Positions 8,684 through 15,833 of a stretch of 43,432 nt of DNA are shown here, one piece after another; within the stretch, counting starts at the first letter, position 1; every line of letters starts with the position of its first letter. Below the pieces are notes generated by a model. It did not search any database, was not told where the DNA came from, and saw nothing but the letters and a program-made list of their open reading frames with translations. The stretch is taken from positions 1-43,432 of the forward strand of contig JAGXRZ010000002.1 of NCBI GenBank assembly GCA_018335585.1, read 5' to 3'. Position numbers and translations under genes: made by a program. Source of the DNA: Selenomonadales bacterium (GTDB taxonomy: Bacteria > Bacillota > UBA994).

Positions 8684-9916
8684 CTAGAAGTTGTAGGTGT
8701 GGGAGGTGGGAGAGAAAAATGTGTCGGATGGCTTTTTTGACATAAGCGGAGCCAAACTGCGCTGCAGGATGCCGCTAAAATGTGCCAGTAACACCCCGTA
8801 GTTTACGATGGGAACCCCCGCTTCTCTTGCTACCTCTAGCCGAGACAGCATCTCGCGGCGGTTTAGCATACAGGCGCCGCAGTGGACGACTAGCCGATAC
8901 GCGGCAATGTCAGCGGTAAAGTTCGGGCCCATAGCCCACGTAAAGCGCAGTTCGCCGCCGGCCTTGCGCTCAAGCAGCCGCGGGACTTTAACGCGGCCGA
9001 TATCGTCCTCCTGACTATGGTGAGTACACCCCTCCACAATTAACACGCGGTCCTGTGGCTGCAAGCCGTCGATGGCGCGAACTCCTTGCACCAAGACTGG
9101 CAAATCTCCTTTGTAACGGGCCATCAGGAGAGAAAAAGAGGTTAGGGGGACATCGCCAGGCAAGATTTGCGCCACCAGAGAAAAGACCTGGCTGTCGGTA
9201 ATAACCAGCTCCGGCGGTTCACTTAAGCGAGCTAGCGCTGCGGCTAGTTCTGTTTCGCGGCAGACCAGCGCTATTTGGCCGCCGTCTAGGATGTCGCGCA
9301 AAACTTGCACCTGCGGGAGAATCAGCCTGCCCTGAGGCGCGGCTTTATCTATTGGGGTGACAAGTACTACCGCACCTTGGCCGGTCAGCAAATCGCGCAC
9401 TAACGGCACTTCCGCGACTGCGCTCTTGAGTGCTGCCGCAATGCGTTCCCTGAGCGCACGCACACCTTGCCCGCTTAGGGCATTGACCGCCATTACAGGC
9501 GCGGTGCTCCCGATTAGAGTCTCGCTGCTTGGTTCGGTGTGACAGTTTACGACCACTAAGACATGCGTGCCGCGTTTATTTAGGCGCGCCAGCATTTCTT
9601 GTTCGAGAGGATAGAGCGCGTGCGTTTCTACCACTAACAATACTAAGTCTGCTTTGCGTAGCGCACGTTCCGTGAGTTTAACCCGCTCTCTGCCGAGAGC
9701 TGTCTCGTCGTCTAGCCCCGCCGTGTCTACAAGCACGACCGGCCCGTAGGGCAACAACTCCATGGATTTACTCACCGGGTCGGTGGTAGTGCCGGGGTGT
9801 GCCGATACGAGTGCCACGCTCTGCTCGCACAGCGCGTTAATTAGTGTAGATTTGCCTACGTTGCAGCGACCCACAAGGACAACATGCGGCCTTACCGCCT
9901 GCGGCGCCTTGTTCAT
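8684..9916 (-). CDS. hydF: [FeFe]-hydrogenase maturation GTPase HydF
   Basis: Scaffold protein on which the di-iron subcluster of the H-cluster is assembled by HydE and HydG before delivery to the hydrogenase. A Ras-like G domain has the P-loop GRCNVGKST at 16-24 and DTAG at 64-67. The C-terminal [4Fe-4S] ligands are visible as CTH (297-299) and HCGAC (345-349). The frame is open further upstream, but the ATG at 9916 has GGAAGGGGG at ideal spacing and overlaps the hydE stop in an ATGA, giving 410 residues, the usual length. Last gene of the hyd operon. Confidence 0.95.
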   Translation of the reverse strand: MNKAPQAVRPHVVLVGRCNVGKSTLINALCEQSVALVSAHPGTTTDPVSKSMELLPYGPVVLVDTAGLDDETALGRERVKLTERALRKADLVLLVVETHALYPLEQEMLARLNKRGTHVLVVVNCHTEPSSETLIGSTAPVMAVNALSGQGVRALRERIAAALKSAVAEVPLVRDLLTGQGAVVLVTPIDKAAPQGRLILPQVQVLRDILDGGQIALVCRETELAAALARLSEPPELVITDSQVFSLVAQILPGDVPLTSFSLLMARYKGDLPVLVQGVRAIDGLQPQDRVLIVEGCTHHSQEDDIGRVKVPRLLERKAGGELRFTWAMGPNFTADIAAYRLVVHCGACMLNRREMLSRLEVAREAGVPIVNYGVLLAHFSGILQRSLAPLMSKKPSDTFFSPTSHTYNF

Positions 9917-10995
9917 GCTTGCGCCCCCTTCCGCAGGAGCCGTAACGCAGTGCCCCGCCCTTGACCGATAACTCTCCCGACGCTCCCGATGCGCCGGCCT
10001 AGGCAACCGCGGCAGTGTTCGAGCGTGTCGTCGATGCAGCGCTTGTTCTTGTACAGCTCGTATTGCGCCCGGTAAGGTGCGGGCGTAGCGTTAGGCATGA
10101 CGATGTTCGCACCGCGCATCCACCCCTTTTCTCTGCCGTCTTCTTCTAGGGTAGACAGCGCCGTCGTCACCGGGATATGCACGTCGCGCAGCACCAGGCG
10201 CGCTACAGCAATCATTTTGTAGGTCATTAGGGTACTTCCGGGGAGGGCAGCGGCCAAAGGCGTGGCAGGATGGGGAACAAACGGGCCTACGCCAAACATA
10301 TCTACGTCAAGTTCCCGCGCGAGGGCAATGTCGGCCGCGAGGTCTGCGACAGTCTGCCCGGGCAGACCGACGAGACAGCCGGAGCCTACTTCGTAGCCAA
10401 GCTCGCGCAAGTCGTTTAACTGCCGCACGCGGTCGGCAAGCGCGGACTCCGGATGGAACGCTCCGTAGAGCGTCTCATTAGCCGTTTCATGGCGAATAAG
10501 AAAGCGGTCTGCTCCCGCCTGCTTGAAGGCGCTAAGCTCAGACTTAGGCCGATAGCCGATGCTTAACGTAATAGCCATATCGAAGGAGTGCTCTTTAGAC
10601 TCCTTCTTTATGGCTTGCAGCAGCCGGACTAGCCGCTCCTCAGTAAAGAAAGGGTCCTCACCCGACTGCAAGACCACCGTGCCGATACCGAGGCGCCCTA
10701 ACCTTGCAACCGCTGCGAGGATTTGCTCCTCGGTCAAGCGATAGCGTGGCAGCTCCTTATTGTCGCGGCGCAATCCGCAGTAAAGGCAGTTGCAGCGGCA
10801 TACGTTCGAGAACTCAAGCAACCCGCGCAGCCAAATCTCCTCGCCAACTTCCCGGCGACGCACCGTGTCTGCGGCTTGCCAGAGCAGCTCCAGTTCACTG
10901 TCGGCGGCAAGAGCAAGTAGCTCCGCGATTTCGGCAACGCTAAGTTCCCCGCCCGCATTCTCGGCACGCTCGATTAGTGTACTAGACATAGACAT
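9913..10995 (-). CDS. hydE: [FeFe]-hydrogenase maturation radical SAM enzyme HydE
   Basis: Radical SAM enzyme of H-cluster assembly, acting on the organometallic iron product of HydG to build the bridging dithiomethylamine unit. The [4Fe-4S] cysteines CxxxCxxC sit in the segment CRCNCLYC at about residues 66-73. The 360-residue length fits the family. Three closely spaced starts exist: GTG at 10998, ATG at 10995 and ATG at 10989. I prefer the ATG at 10995, just after GGGGAGAG. The gene overlaps the end of hydG by 14 bases and overlaps hydF by 4. Confidence 0.94.
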   Translation of the reverse strand: MSMSSTLIERAENAGGELSVAEIAELLALAADSELELLWQAADTVRRREVGEEIWLRGLLEFSNVCRCNCLYCGLRRDNKELPRYRLTEEQILAAVARLGRLGIGTVVLQSGEDPFFTEERLVRLLQAIKKESKEHSFDMAITLSIGYRPKSELSAFKQAGADRFLIRHETANETLYGAFHPESALADRVRQLNDLRELGYEVGSGCLVGLPGQTVADLAADIALARELDVDMFGVGPFVPHPATPLAAALPGSTLMTYKMIAVARLVLRDVHIPVTTALSTLEEDGREKGWMRGANIVMPNATPAPYRAQYELYKNKRCIDDTLEHCRGCLGRRIGSVGRVIGQGRGTALRLLRKGAQA

Positions 10996-12337
10996 CACTC
11001 TCCCCGGCTAGCGCCTGTTTGAGCTTCTCGCGCGCGGCATGACGCATAGCGCCGACGGGAATGTCACTTAGCCAGCGTTCCCATTGTGCCTCGGCAGCTT
11101 CCCGCGTCGACGGGGAGGCAAACTGCAGGACAAATTCGGCCAGCGTCAGGAGCGCATTGGTCTGGCACATGTCCTTGATCTGCCCGTGCTCCACCAGATG
11201 CATAAACGTTGCACCGCGGCGCTCTTTGCGGTAACACCCGGTACAAAAGCTAGGCACGTATCCCCGCCTGATAATGCCCTCCACTACTTCGTCAAGCGAG
11301 CGGTGGTCTACCCCTTCAAACTGACGGCTGTCGGTCTCTCTGCCGTACCCGCCCGGTGCGGTAGATGATGCCGCGCTCATCTGCGACACGCCTACGTCTA
11401 GCAGGAAGTCACGCATCAAGGGAGCTTCGCGCGTGGAGAGAATAATGCCTGTGTACGGCAGTGCGAGGCGCAACACGGCGACAACGCGCGCAAACTGCTG
11501 GTCGTTCAATAGGTAGGTATCCGGCAGATGCGTGTTTTTGGCCGGGCGTAGGCGCGGCACGGAGACGGTGTGCGGGCCTAGGCCGTATTTTGACTTAAGT
11601 TCGCCGGCATGCGCGATTAAGCTTTGTACCTCTTGCCGATAGTCGTAGAGGCCAAACAACACGCCTAGGCCATAGTCCTCGATGCCGCCCTGTATTGCCC
11701 TGTCCATAGCCGTAAGGTGATAATGATAGTCGGCCTTTGGGCCGCGTGGGTGCATACGCTCATACGTGGGCAGGTGATACGTTTCCTGAAAGAGCTGGTA
11801 TGTGCCGATGCCGGCCGCCTTAAGCTCACGATAATCCTCCACGGTGGTGGCGGCAATGTTGACGTTAACACGCCTAATCTCGCGCCCCGGACAGCCAGCG
11901 CGGTAGATGGTGTGAATGGACTCTAGCACGTAGGCGAGGGGTGCGCCGGCTGGGTCTTCTCCCGCCTCAAGCAGTAAGCGTTTATGCCCCATGTTGATGA
12001 GGAACTCTGTTTGCTCGGCGATTTCTGCTTGGCTGAGTTTCTTGCGCGTCAACTGCGTGTTCTCTTGTCTAAACGAGCAGTACAAACAGCCGTTAGTACA
12101 CAGGTTAGAGATGTAAAGCGGCGCAAACAGCACCACGCGCGCGCCGTATAGCCTTTGCTTGACGCGCTTAGCGCTGGCAAAGAGGCTGTCGTCAAAAGAC
12201 GCGGGAAGAGCTAGCAATTCTGCCGCTTCCTCAGCAGAAAGCCCTGCGCAGGCCTCGGCTTTGGCTAGGATATCCGCGACGCGACCTTTATCTGGGTAGG
12301 GCTGCTCATTTATGCCTATATGCACGGTTGTCTGCAT
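10982..12337 (-). CDS. hydG: [FeFe]-hydrogenase maturation tyrosine lyase HydG
   Basis: Radical SAM enzyme that cleaves tyrosine to p-cresol and dehydroglycine, producing the CO and cyanide ligands of the hydrogenase active site. The radical SAM cysteines are in the segment CTNGCLYC, and a C-terminal cluster segment reads CTGCYRKERRG. The ATG at 12337 follows GGGGAAGGGGAGA, giving 451 residues, close to the usual length. The frame upstream of it runs antisense-like through the preceding small gene and is not coding. It follows the TM1266-type gene by 20 bases. Confidence 0.95.
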   Translation of the reverse strand: MQTTVHIGINEQPYPDKGRVADILAKAEACAGLSAEEAAELLALPASFDDSLFASAKRVKQRLYGARVVLFAPLYISNLCTNGCLYCSFRQENTQLTRKKLSQAEIAEQTEFLINMGHKRLLLEAGEDPAGAPLAYVLESIHTIYRAGCPGREIRRVNVNIAATTVEDYRELKAAGIGTYQLFQETYHLPTYERMHPRGPKADYHYHLTAMDRAIQGGIEDYGLGVLFGLYDYRQEVQSLIAHAGELKSKYGLGPHTVSVPRLRPAKNTHLPDTYLLNDQQFARVVAVLRLALPYTGIILSTREAPLMRDFLLDVGVSQMSAASSTAPGGYGRETDSRQFEGVDHRSLDEVVEGIIRRGYVPSFCTGCYRKERRGATFMHLVEHGQIKDMCQTNALLTLAEFVLQFASPSTREAAEAQWERWLSDIPVGAMRHAAREKLKQALAGESDVYV

Positions 12338-12357
12338 GGTTGTCTCCCCTTCCCCGG

Positions 12358-12612
12358 TTACAGAGTCATGGCGGCTTTTACTTTTACGCCTTCTATGTTG
12401 CCAAGCTTCCCCGTCAGTGCCCCGATTTCGTCTGTCGTAGCGTCGACAATCAGCGCGATTACCGATAGCTCCCTCTCGCGATATGGCACGCCCATGCGGC
12501 CGACAATAACCTCGCCGTGCTCGCTTAACACTGCGTTGACGCGCTTTGCCGCGTCGCTGCGGCGCAACACCACTATGCCAATCACGGCAATGCGATTCTC
12601 CGATGCGTTCAT
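12358..12612 (-). CDS. TM1266-family iron-only hydrogenase system regulator
   Basis: Small (84-residue) ACT-like/NikR-C-type fold protein of the family named after Thermotoga TM1266, found next to hydEFG genes and presumed to regulate the hydrogenase system. The segments IGIVV and GRMGVPYRERELSVI are typical. It starts at ATG with AGGAGG nine bases upstream. It is the first gene of the hyd operon and is preceded by a structured leader with a terminator, so its expression and that of hydGEF are probably set by that leader. Its exact biochemical role is not known to me. Confidence 0.85.
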   Translation of the reverse strand: MNASENRIAVIGIVVLRRSDAAKRVNAVLSEHGEVIVGRMGVPYRERELSVIALIVDATTDEIGALTGKLGNIEGVKVKAAMTL

Positions 12613-12637
12613 GTACTATTCCTCCTCTGCATAAAGC

Positions 12638-12760
12638 AAAAAACCTGCTCGCGAAAGCAGGCGTCAACCACGCATTGGTTTTCCCCTGCCCTCAGACTGC
12701 TCCTTGGACTTAGGCCTTTAGTTTTGCCCACAGCATCAGGTCGCCCCTTTGCTTCAGGCA
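12638..12760 (-). promoter_or_regulatory. Riboswitch-like leader and terminator of the hyd operon
   Basis: On the minus strand the leader starts near 12760 with TGCCTG, which can pair with AGGGCA/GGCAGG at 12685-12692 to close a 5' domain of about 70 nt. A hairpin AACCA/TGGTT follows. The final element is an intrinsic terminator: CCTGCT (12656-12661), loop, AGCAGG (12644-12649) and six U (12638-12643). GGCAGG can instead pair with CCTGCT, so closing the 5' domain and forming an antiterminator are mutually exclusive. This is the layout of a transcriptional riboswitch. I cannot assign a known class. Confidence 0.6.
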
Positions 12761-12765
12761 ACTAT

Positions 12766-12794
12766 ATTTTACACCGTGTTAAGTACTTTGTGAA
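12766..12794 (-). promoter_or_regulatory. Sigma-A promoter of the hyd operon
   Basis: TTCACA (12789-12794), a 17-bp spacer and TAAAAT (12766-12771) on the minus strand; each hexamer matches the consensus in five of six positions. Transcription would begin near 12760, exactly where the foldable leader begins. Confidence 0.65.
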
Positions 12795-12833
12795 GGGCTT
12801 ATCATGACCACGCACCGAGTTCCCTCAGAACCC

Positions 12834-12862
12834 TTGAGTGGAGAACAAATGTTTGATAAAAT
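12834..12862 (+). promoter_or_regulatory. Sigma-A promoter of the methyltransferase gene
   Basis: TTGAGT (12834-12839), a 17-bp spacer and TAAAAT (12857-12862), about 30 bp before the methyltransferase start. It is divergent from the hyd operon promoter, with 39 bp between the two -35 elements. Confidence 0.6.
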
Positions 12863-12893
12863 GAGCTCAGCGATGCTTTGGTGGTGAGGAGGG

Positions 12894-14090
12894 ATGCCTG
12901 TGGCGACGGGTGCAATCAGTTTAGTTAGGGAAGATGAACTTGTGTACCAAGAGCGTGCCTCTGGCACGCTCTCGTCTAAGCGCCATCAGTTCGCCTTAAT
13001 TGACTTGTTTTGCGGGGCGGGAGGAATGACGCTCGGCTTCACGGCAGGTCTTGGCCATGCCTTTAGACCGGTATGGGCAAATGACTTTAATAAGCATTGT
13101 GTGGCGACCTACAACCGAAACTTCGGCGAACACTGCGTCTTGGGGGACATCAATGACATTCTGGCCGACAACCGACATGAAATACCTCAAGCAGATGTCG
13201 TTATTGGTGGGCCGCCTTGCCAAGGGTTCAGCCTATTGAATAAAAACCGGCATGGCGATCCCCGCAATGAGCTGTGGAGGCCATTTCTTGAGGTGGTCAA
13301 GAGGTGCGGCGCAAAGGTTTTTGTTATTGAGAATGTGCCGCAGCTACTGCAGTCCGACGAATATAGCCGCATTGTGGAGGCTGCAGGGCAGTTAGGCTTT
13401 AGCGTCGTGTCGGACAAGCTATGCGCTGCGGATTATGGGGTGCCGCAAACGCGTGTACGAGCGGTCATAATTGGAGCCAAGTTAGACCCATCTGGCCTTT
13501 TCCCTCCTAGGAAGACCCATTTTAACCCTGCCAAGCGATTACAGAGCGAGCTGGCGTTCTTGTGGCCGGATGCATACTTGCCAACGGCCCAACCTTGGCG
13601 GAACGTCAGACATGCCATAGGCGATTTGCCGGATCCCCAGGGGACTGACCTTAGAGGGGATGAACCACCCCTAGACCTGCATTTTGGGCGGACTCCAACA
13701 CAAATTAGCATCCAGAGATATATGGCGATTCCGGAGGAGGGGATGAATCGCTTCGATTTGCTGCGAGTAGCCCCTGAGCTTACCCCCGACTGCTGGATAA
13801 GAAAGGAATCTGGTGGGACAGACCTCTTTGGCAGGCTGTGGTGGGACAGACCCGCATTCACCATTCGCACTGAGTTCTTTAAGCCGGAGAAAGGGCGCTA
13901 TCTCCACCCCGTGCAGCATCGGCCAATTACACACCGGGAAGCTGCCCGTCTTCAGAGCTTCCCCGACTCCTTTCGTTTTTCCGGCACAAAGACAGAGATT
14001 GCAAAGCAGATTGGTAACGCCGTCCCACCCTTGTTGGCAGCTAGAATCGCCGACATAGTATATGTGCTTCTCACACAGGAGCACGCTTAA
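12894..14090 (+). CDS. C5-cytosine DNA methyltransferase
   Basis: Transfers a methyl group from S-adenosylmethionine to carbon 5 of cytosine in DNA. All core motifs are present in order: FCGAGG (motif I, 39-44), GGPPCQGFS with catalytic Cys109 (motif IV), ENVPQ (motif VI, 146-150), then a target-recognition region, and REAARLQSFP and IGNAVPP near the C-terminus. An ATG directly abuts GAGGAGGG; the GTG two codons later (12900) has better spacing and may be the true start. The HNH nuclease gene 30 bp downstream makes a type II restriction-modification pair likely. It lies opposite to the neighbouring core genes, consistent with acquisition by transfer. Confidence 0.93.
   Translation: MPVATGAISLVREDELVYQERASGTLSSKRHQFALIDLFCGAGGMTLGFTAGLGHAFRPVWANDFNKHCVATYNRNFGEHCVLGDINDILADNRHEIPQADVVIGGPPCQGFSLLNKNRHGDPRNELWRPFLEVVKRCGAKVFVIENVPQLLQSDEYSRIVEAAGQLGFSVVSDKLCAADYGVPQTRVRAVIIGAKLDPSGLFPPRKTHFNPAKRLQSELAFLWPDAYLPTAQPWRNVRHAIGDLPDPQGTDLRGDEPPLDLHFGRTPTQISIQRYMAIPEEGMNRFDLLRVAPELTPDCWIRKESGGTDLFGRLWWDRPAFTIRTEFFKPEKGRYLHPVQHRPITHREAARLQSFPDSFRFSGTKTEIAKQIGNAVPPLLAARIADIVYVLLTQEHA
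12950..12972. repeat. GTGCC/GGCAC palindrome inside the methyltransferase gene
   Basis: Perfect 10-bp arms around TCT: AGAGCGTGCC (12950-12959) and GGCACGCTCT (12963-12972). The core is the same as in the intergenic palindrome at 25079-25099. It encodes part of the non-conserved N-terminal tail, before motif I. Confidence 0.6.
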
Positions 14091-14120
14091 CTGAATCCCA
14101 GCGTAAGGGAGCGTGGCCGC

Positions 14121-15089
14121 TTGAAGAGGGTATGTTCGGAGGGTTTGCGACGAGAACTGCAGCAGTTGATGAGCAACTATGAAGATGAGTTGCGTGGGGA
14201 CGAGTTGAGGCCCAAAGTGCTTTGCCTTGTCCACGTTTTGGTTAAGTTGCGGGAGCTCGGCAGTTCACTGTCTATTTCGGAGTCCGACCCCGAGCAGAAT
14301 AGTGCCCGACATAGGATTCTCTCCTATTTTAGAAAGTATCCGCTCACCGTTATTGACGGCGATGAGCTGCTAATCATTTCTGGCATACAGGAATATGCAC
14401 GACGCGTGCGGGAGCTAAGAGTCCAGTTTGGCTGGTTGATAGTCAGCGGATTGACTTTAAAGGAAATGCTTTCGGAGAATGAGTTTATCATTAGAGACCT
14501 GATTGTTAAGGATGTCAGGCCAAATCAGTATGTTTTAATGTCGCAAGTCCAGGACACTGAGGCGGCATTCAGATGGCACGTCGCCAATGAAATTCGTAAA
14601 AGTACAGGCCCTGTCAGGAACAAGCTGTTGCGGTACTTGCAGCATAACGTAGGAATGCCTGTTTCCGGCGAAGAACTCCGATACGTCTCCGGTGATAAAA
14701 CGGAGTGGGCGAGGCGTATTCGAGAACTGAGAACGGAGTTCGGTTGGTCGGTCATAACAAAGCACACGGGACGCCCCGACCTGCCTATAGGTACCTACCT
14801 TCTAGAGTCCCTGAGGCAAAGCCCTGAACATGACCGAGTTATCTCGGATTTTGTCAGGGGCAGAGTGTTGAGGAGAGACAACTACCAGTGTACTGCGTGT
14901 GGTTGGAATAAAGACCTCTGGGACAGGTCAGACCCGAGACACCTAGAACTGCACCACAACAGCCCCCATGCGAGCGGCGGAGAAAATACCGAGGAGAACT
15001 TGGTCACACTCTGTACGTTATGCCACGACCAAGTACACAGGAGTGGTGCGCCGTCAGGGAATCGCACTCCGGCGCTGAGCACTTTGTGA
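14121..15089 (+). CDS. HNH endonuclease, probable restriction enzyme
   Basis: A 322-residue protein with a C-terminal HNH nuclease domain: zinc cysteines C257/C260 and C298/C301, and the HHN catalytic segment at 278-280, preceded by RRDNYQC. The N-terminal part contains two copies of a roughly 48-residue module (about 63-110 and 165-214), each with a YF or YL segment, a (L/V)SG turn, then (A)RR(I/V)RELR and FGW. Such winged-helix-like modules would bind DNA. It starts at TTG with AAGGGAG upstream, 30 bp after the methyltransferase, so it is probably its restriction partner. The last dozen codons run through a tRNA-like sequence, so the natural C-terminus may have been replaced. Confidence 0.85.
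   Translation: MKRVCSEGLRRELQQLMSNYEDELRGDELRPKVLCLVHVLVKLRELGSSLSISESDPEQNSARHRILSYFRKYPLTVIDGDELLIISGIQEYARRVRELRVQFGWLIVSGLTLKEMLSENEFIIRDLIVKDVRPNQYVLMSQVQDTEAAFRWHVANEIRKSTGPVRNKLLRYLQHNVGMPVSGEELRYVSGDKTEWARRIRELRTEFGWSVITKHTGRPDLPIGTYLLESLRQSPEHDRVISDFVRGRVLRRDNYQCTACGWNKDLWDRSDPRHLELHHNSPHASGGENTEENLVTLCTLCHDQVHRSGAPSGNRTPALSTL
15044..15075 (-). other. Degenerate copy of a tRNA 3' end (possible attachment-site relic)
   Basis: Thirty-two bases align without gaps to the 3' end plus CCA of the intact tRNA-Lys gene at 19772-19803, with 25 identities and the first nine bases identical, in the same orientation. No tRNA body is present beside it. Intact tRNA at one end and a 3'-end copy at the far side is the geometry left by tRNA-targeting integrases. 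It overlaps the last codons of the HNH gene. Confidence 0.4.
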
Positions 15090-15174
15090 AGACGAGAACG
15101 ATGATTCATCGGCCACTTGCATTTGTCTCCCCATCATTGATACACTGCATGTAAGAGATTAGTGGAGGTGCCTT

Positions 15175-15510
15175 ATGCCGAGGAAGATTCTCAAGAACAT
15201 TGAGACCTCTAAAGTGCTTAGCATGAAAGACCTAGTGAGTTACCAGGATGGGCAAATCATCAGCAAAACGCTTATCCAGAACCAAAACCTAAGCATCACG
15301 CTCTTTGCGTTTGACAAGGGCGAGGAAATTAGCACGCATGCGTCCGGTGGCGACGCTTTGGTGCTGGTACTCGACGGCGTTGTAGAAGTGACAATTGCCG
15401 ACGAAAAGCATAGGCTATCGGCAGGCGAAGCCATTGTCATGCCCGCAGAAGTGCCGCACGCGGTGCTTGCCGCAGAGAAGATGAAGTTTATGCTGACGGT
15501 GGCATTCTAG
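15175..15510 (+). CDS. Small cupin-domain protein
   Basis: A single-domain cupin of 111 residues. The first cupin motif appears as STHASGGDALVLVLDG and the second as the PAEVPHAV region, giving a beta-barrel metal site with His at about residues 54 and 101. GGAGG lies five bases before the ATG. Small cupins of this kind can be binding proteins, isomerases or oxygenases; no substrate can be inferred. It stands between the HNH gene and the ABC-F leader. Confidence 0.85.
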   Translation: MPRKILKNIETSKVLSMKDLVSYQDGQIISKTLIQNQNLSITLFAFDKGEEISTHASGGDALVLVLDGVVEVTIADEKHRLSAGEAIVMPAEVPHAVLAAEKMKFMLTVAF

Positions 15511-15600
15511 CCTGCCGAGTGTAATTTTCCAGGCGATTGACAGGAAATCAAAGGCATGCGAGAATGACTTTAAGTCTATGAAGGAGGCCTGCTGTAATCC

Positions 15601-15624
15601 ATGAGTGGTAGACGCGCTAGATAA
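15601..15624 (+). CDS. Candidate leader peptide MSGRRAR
   Basis: A seven-codon open frame in the leader of the ABC-F gene, with AAGGAGG 13 bases upstream, a longer gap than usual. It ends in Arg-Ala-Arg, the '+X+' type of motif known to cause macrolide-dependent ribosome stalling in erm leader peptides. Its stop codon lies at the foot of the following stem-loop. Two other tiny frames (15564-15581 and 15578-15604) are chained to it by ATGA overlaps. The coding status is an inference. Confidence 0.35.
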   Translation: MSGRRAR

Positions 15625-15680
15625 GCACACAACGACAAGGCCTAATCCACAGCAGTGGGCTTTTTGTTGTGCTTATTTTG
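15623..15680 (+). promoter_or_regulatory. Upstream stem-loop of the ABC-F leader
   Basis: AAGCAC..CAAC (from 15623) pairs imperfectly with GTTGTGCTT (15666-15674), with further pairing of AAGGCC to GGGCTTTTT inside, and is followed by ATTTTG. It could act as a weak terminator or attenuator. A ribosome stalled on the small leader frame at 15613-15621 would cover its 5' arm. Confidence 0.45.
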
Positions 15681-15747
15681 CGCATAGTCATGGATACACT
15701 TGGTCGGCCGCTTTAGGCTAAGCCCTAGTGTTGCATGCTTATCGTAG

Positions 15748-15794
15748 AGCAGATCAAGGCCCGCTTCGTGCGTGAGCCCTGGTCTGCTTTTTTT
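15748..15794 (+). terminator. Intrinsic terminator (attenuator) before the ABC-F gene
   Basis: AGCAGATCAAGGC (from 15748) pairs with GCCCTGGTCTGCT (ending 15788) in a 13-position stem with one mismatch, followed by seven T. It lies 40 bp before the ABC-F start codon and in the same direction, so transcription must pass it to reach the gene. That is the usual attenuation layout for ribosome-protection genes. Confidence 0.75.
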
Positions 15795-15833
15795 GCGCTG
15801 TTCTAAGAGCCATGAAGATTGCAGGAGGTTCAT

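Noticed and set aside
12638-12760. Cyclic-di-GMP-I, SAM, TPP, FMN, cobalamin or T-box identity for the hyd leader
   Set aside because: Only a short GCAAA/GGCCTAAG resemblance to cyclic-di-GMP-I exists; the tetraloop hairpin half and the conserved cores of the other classes are not visible.
15044-15130. A complete second tRNA gene at the end of the HNH gene
   Set aside because: Only the T-arm and acceptor 3' strand can be aligned; no D arm, anticodon arm or matching 5' acceptor strand is present.
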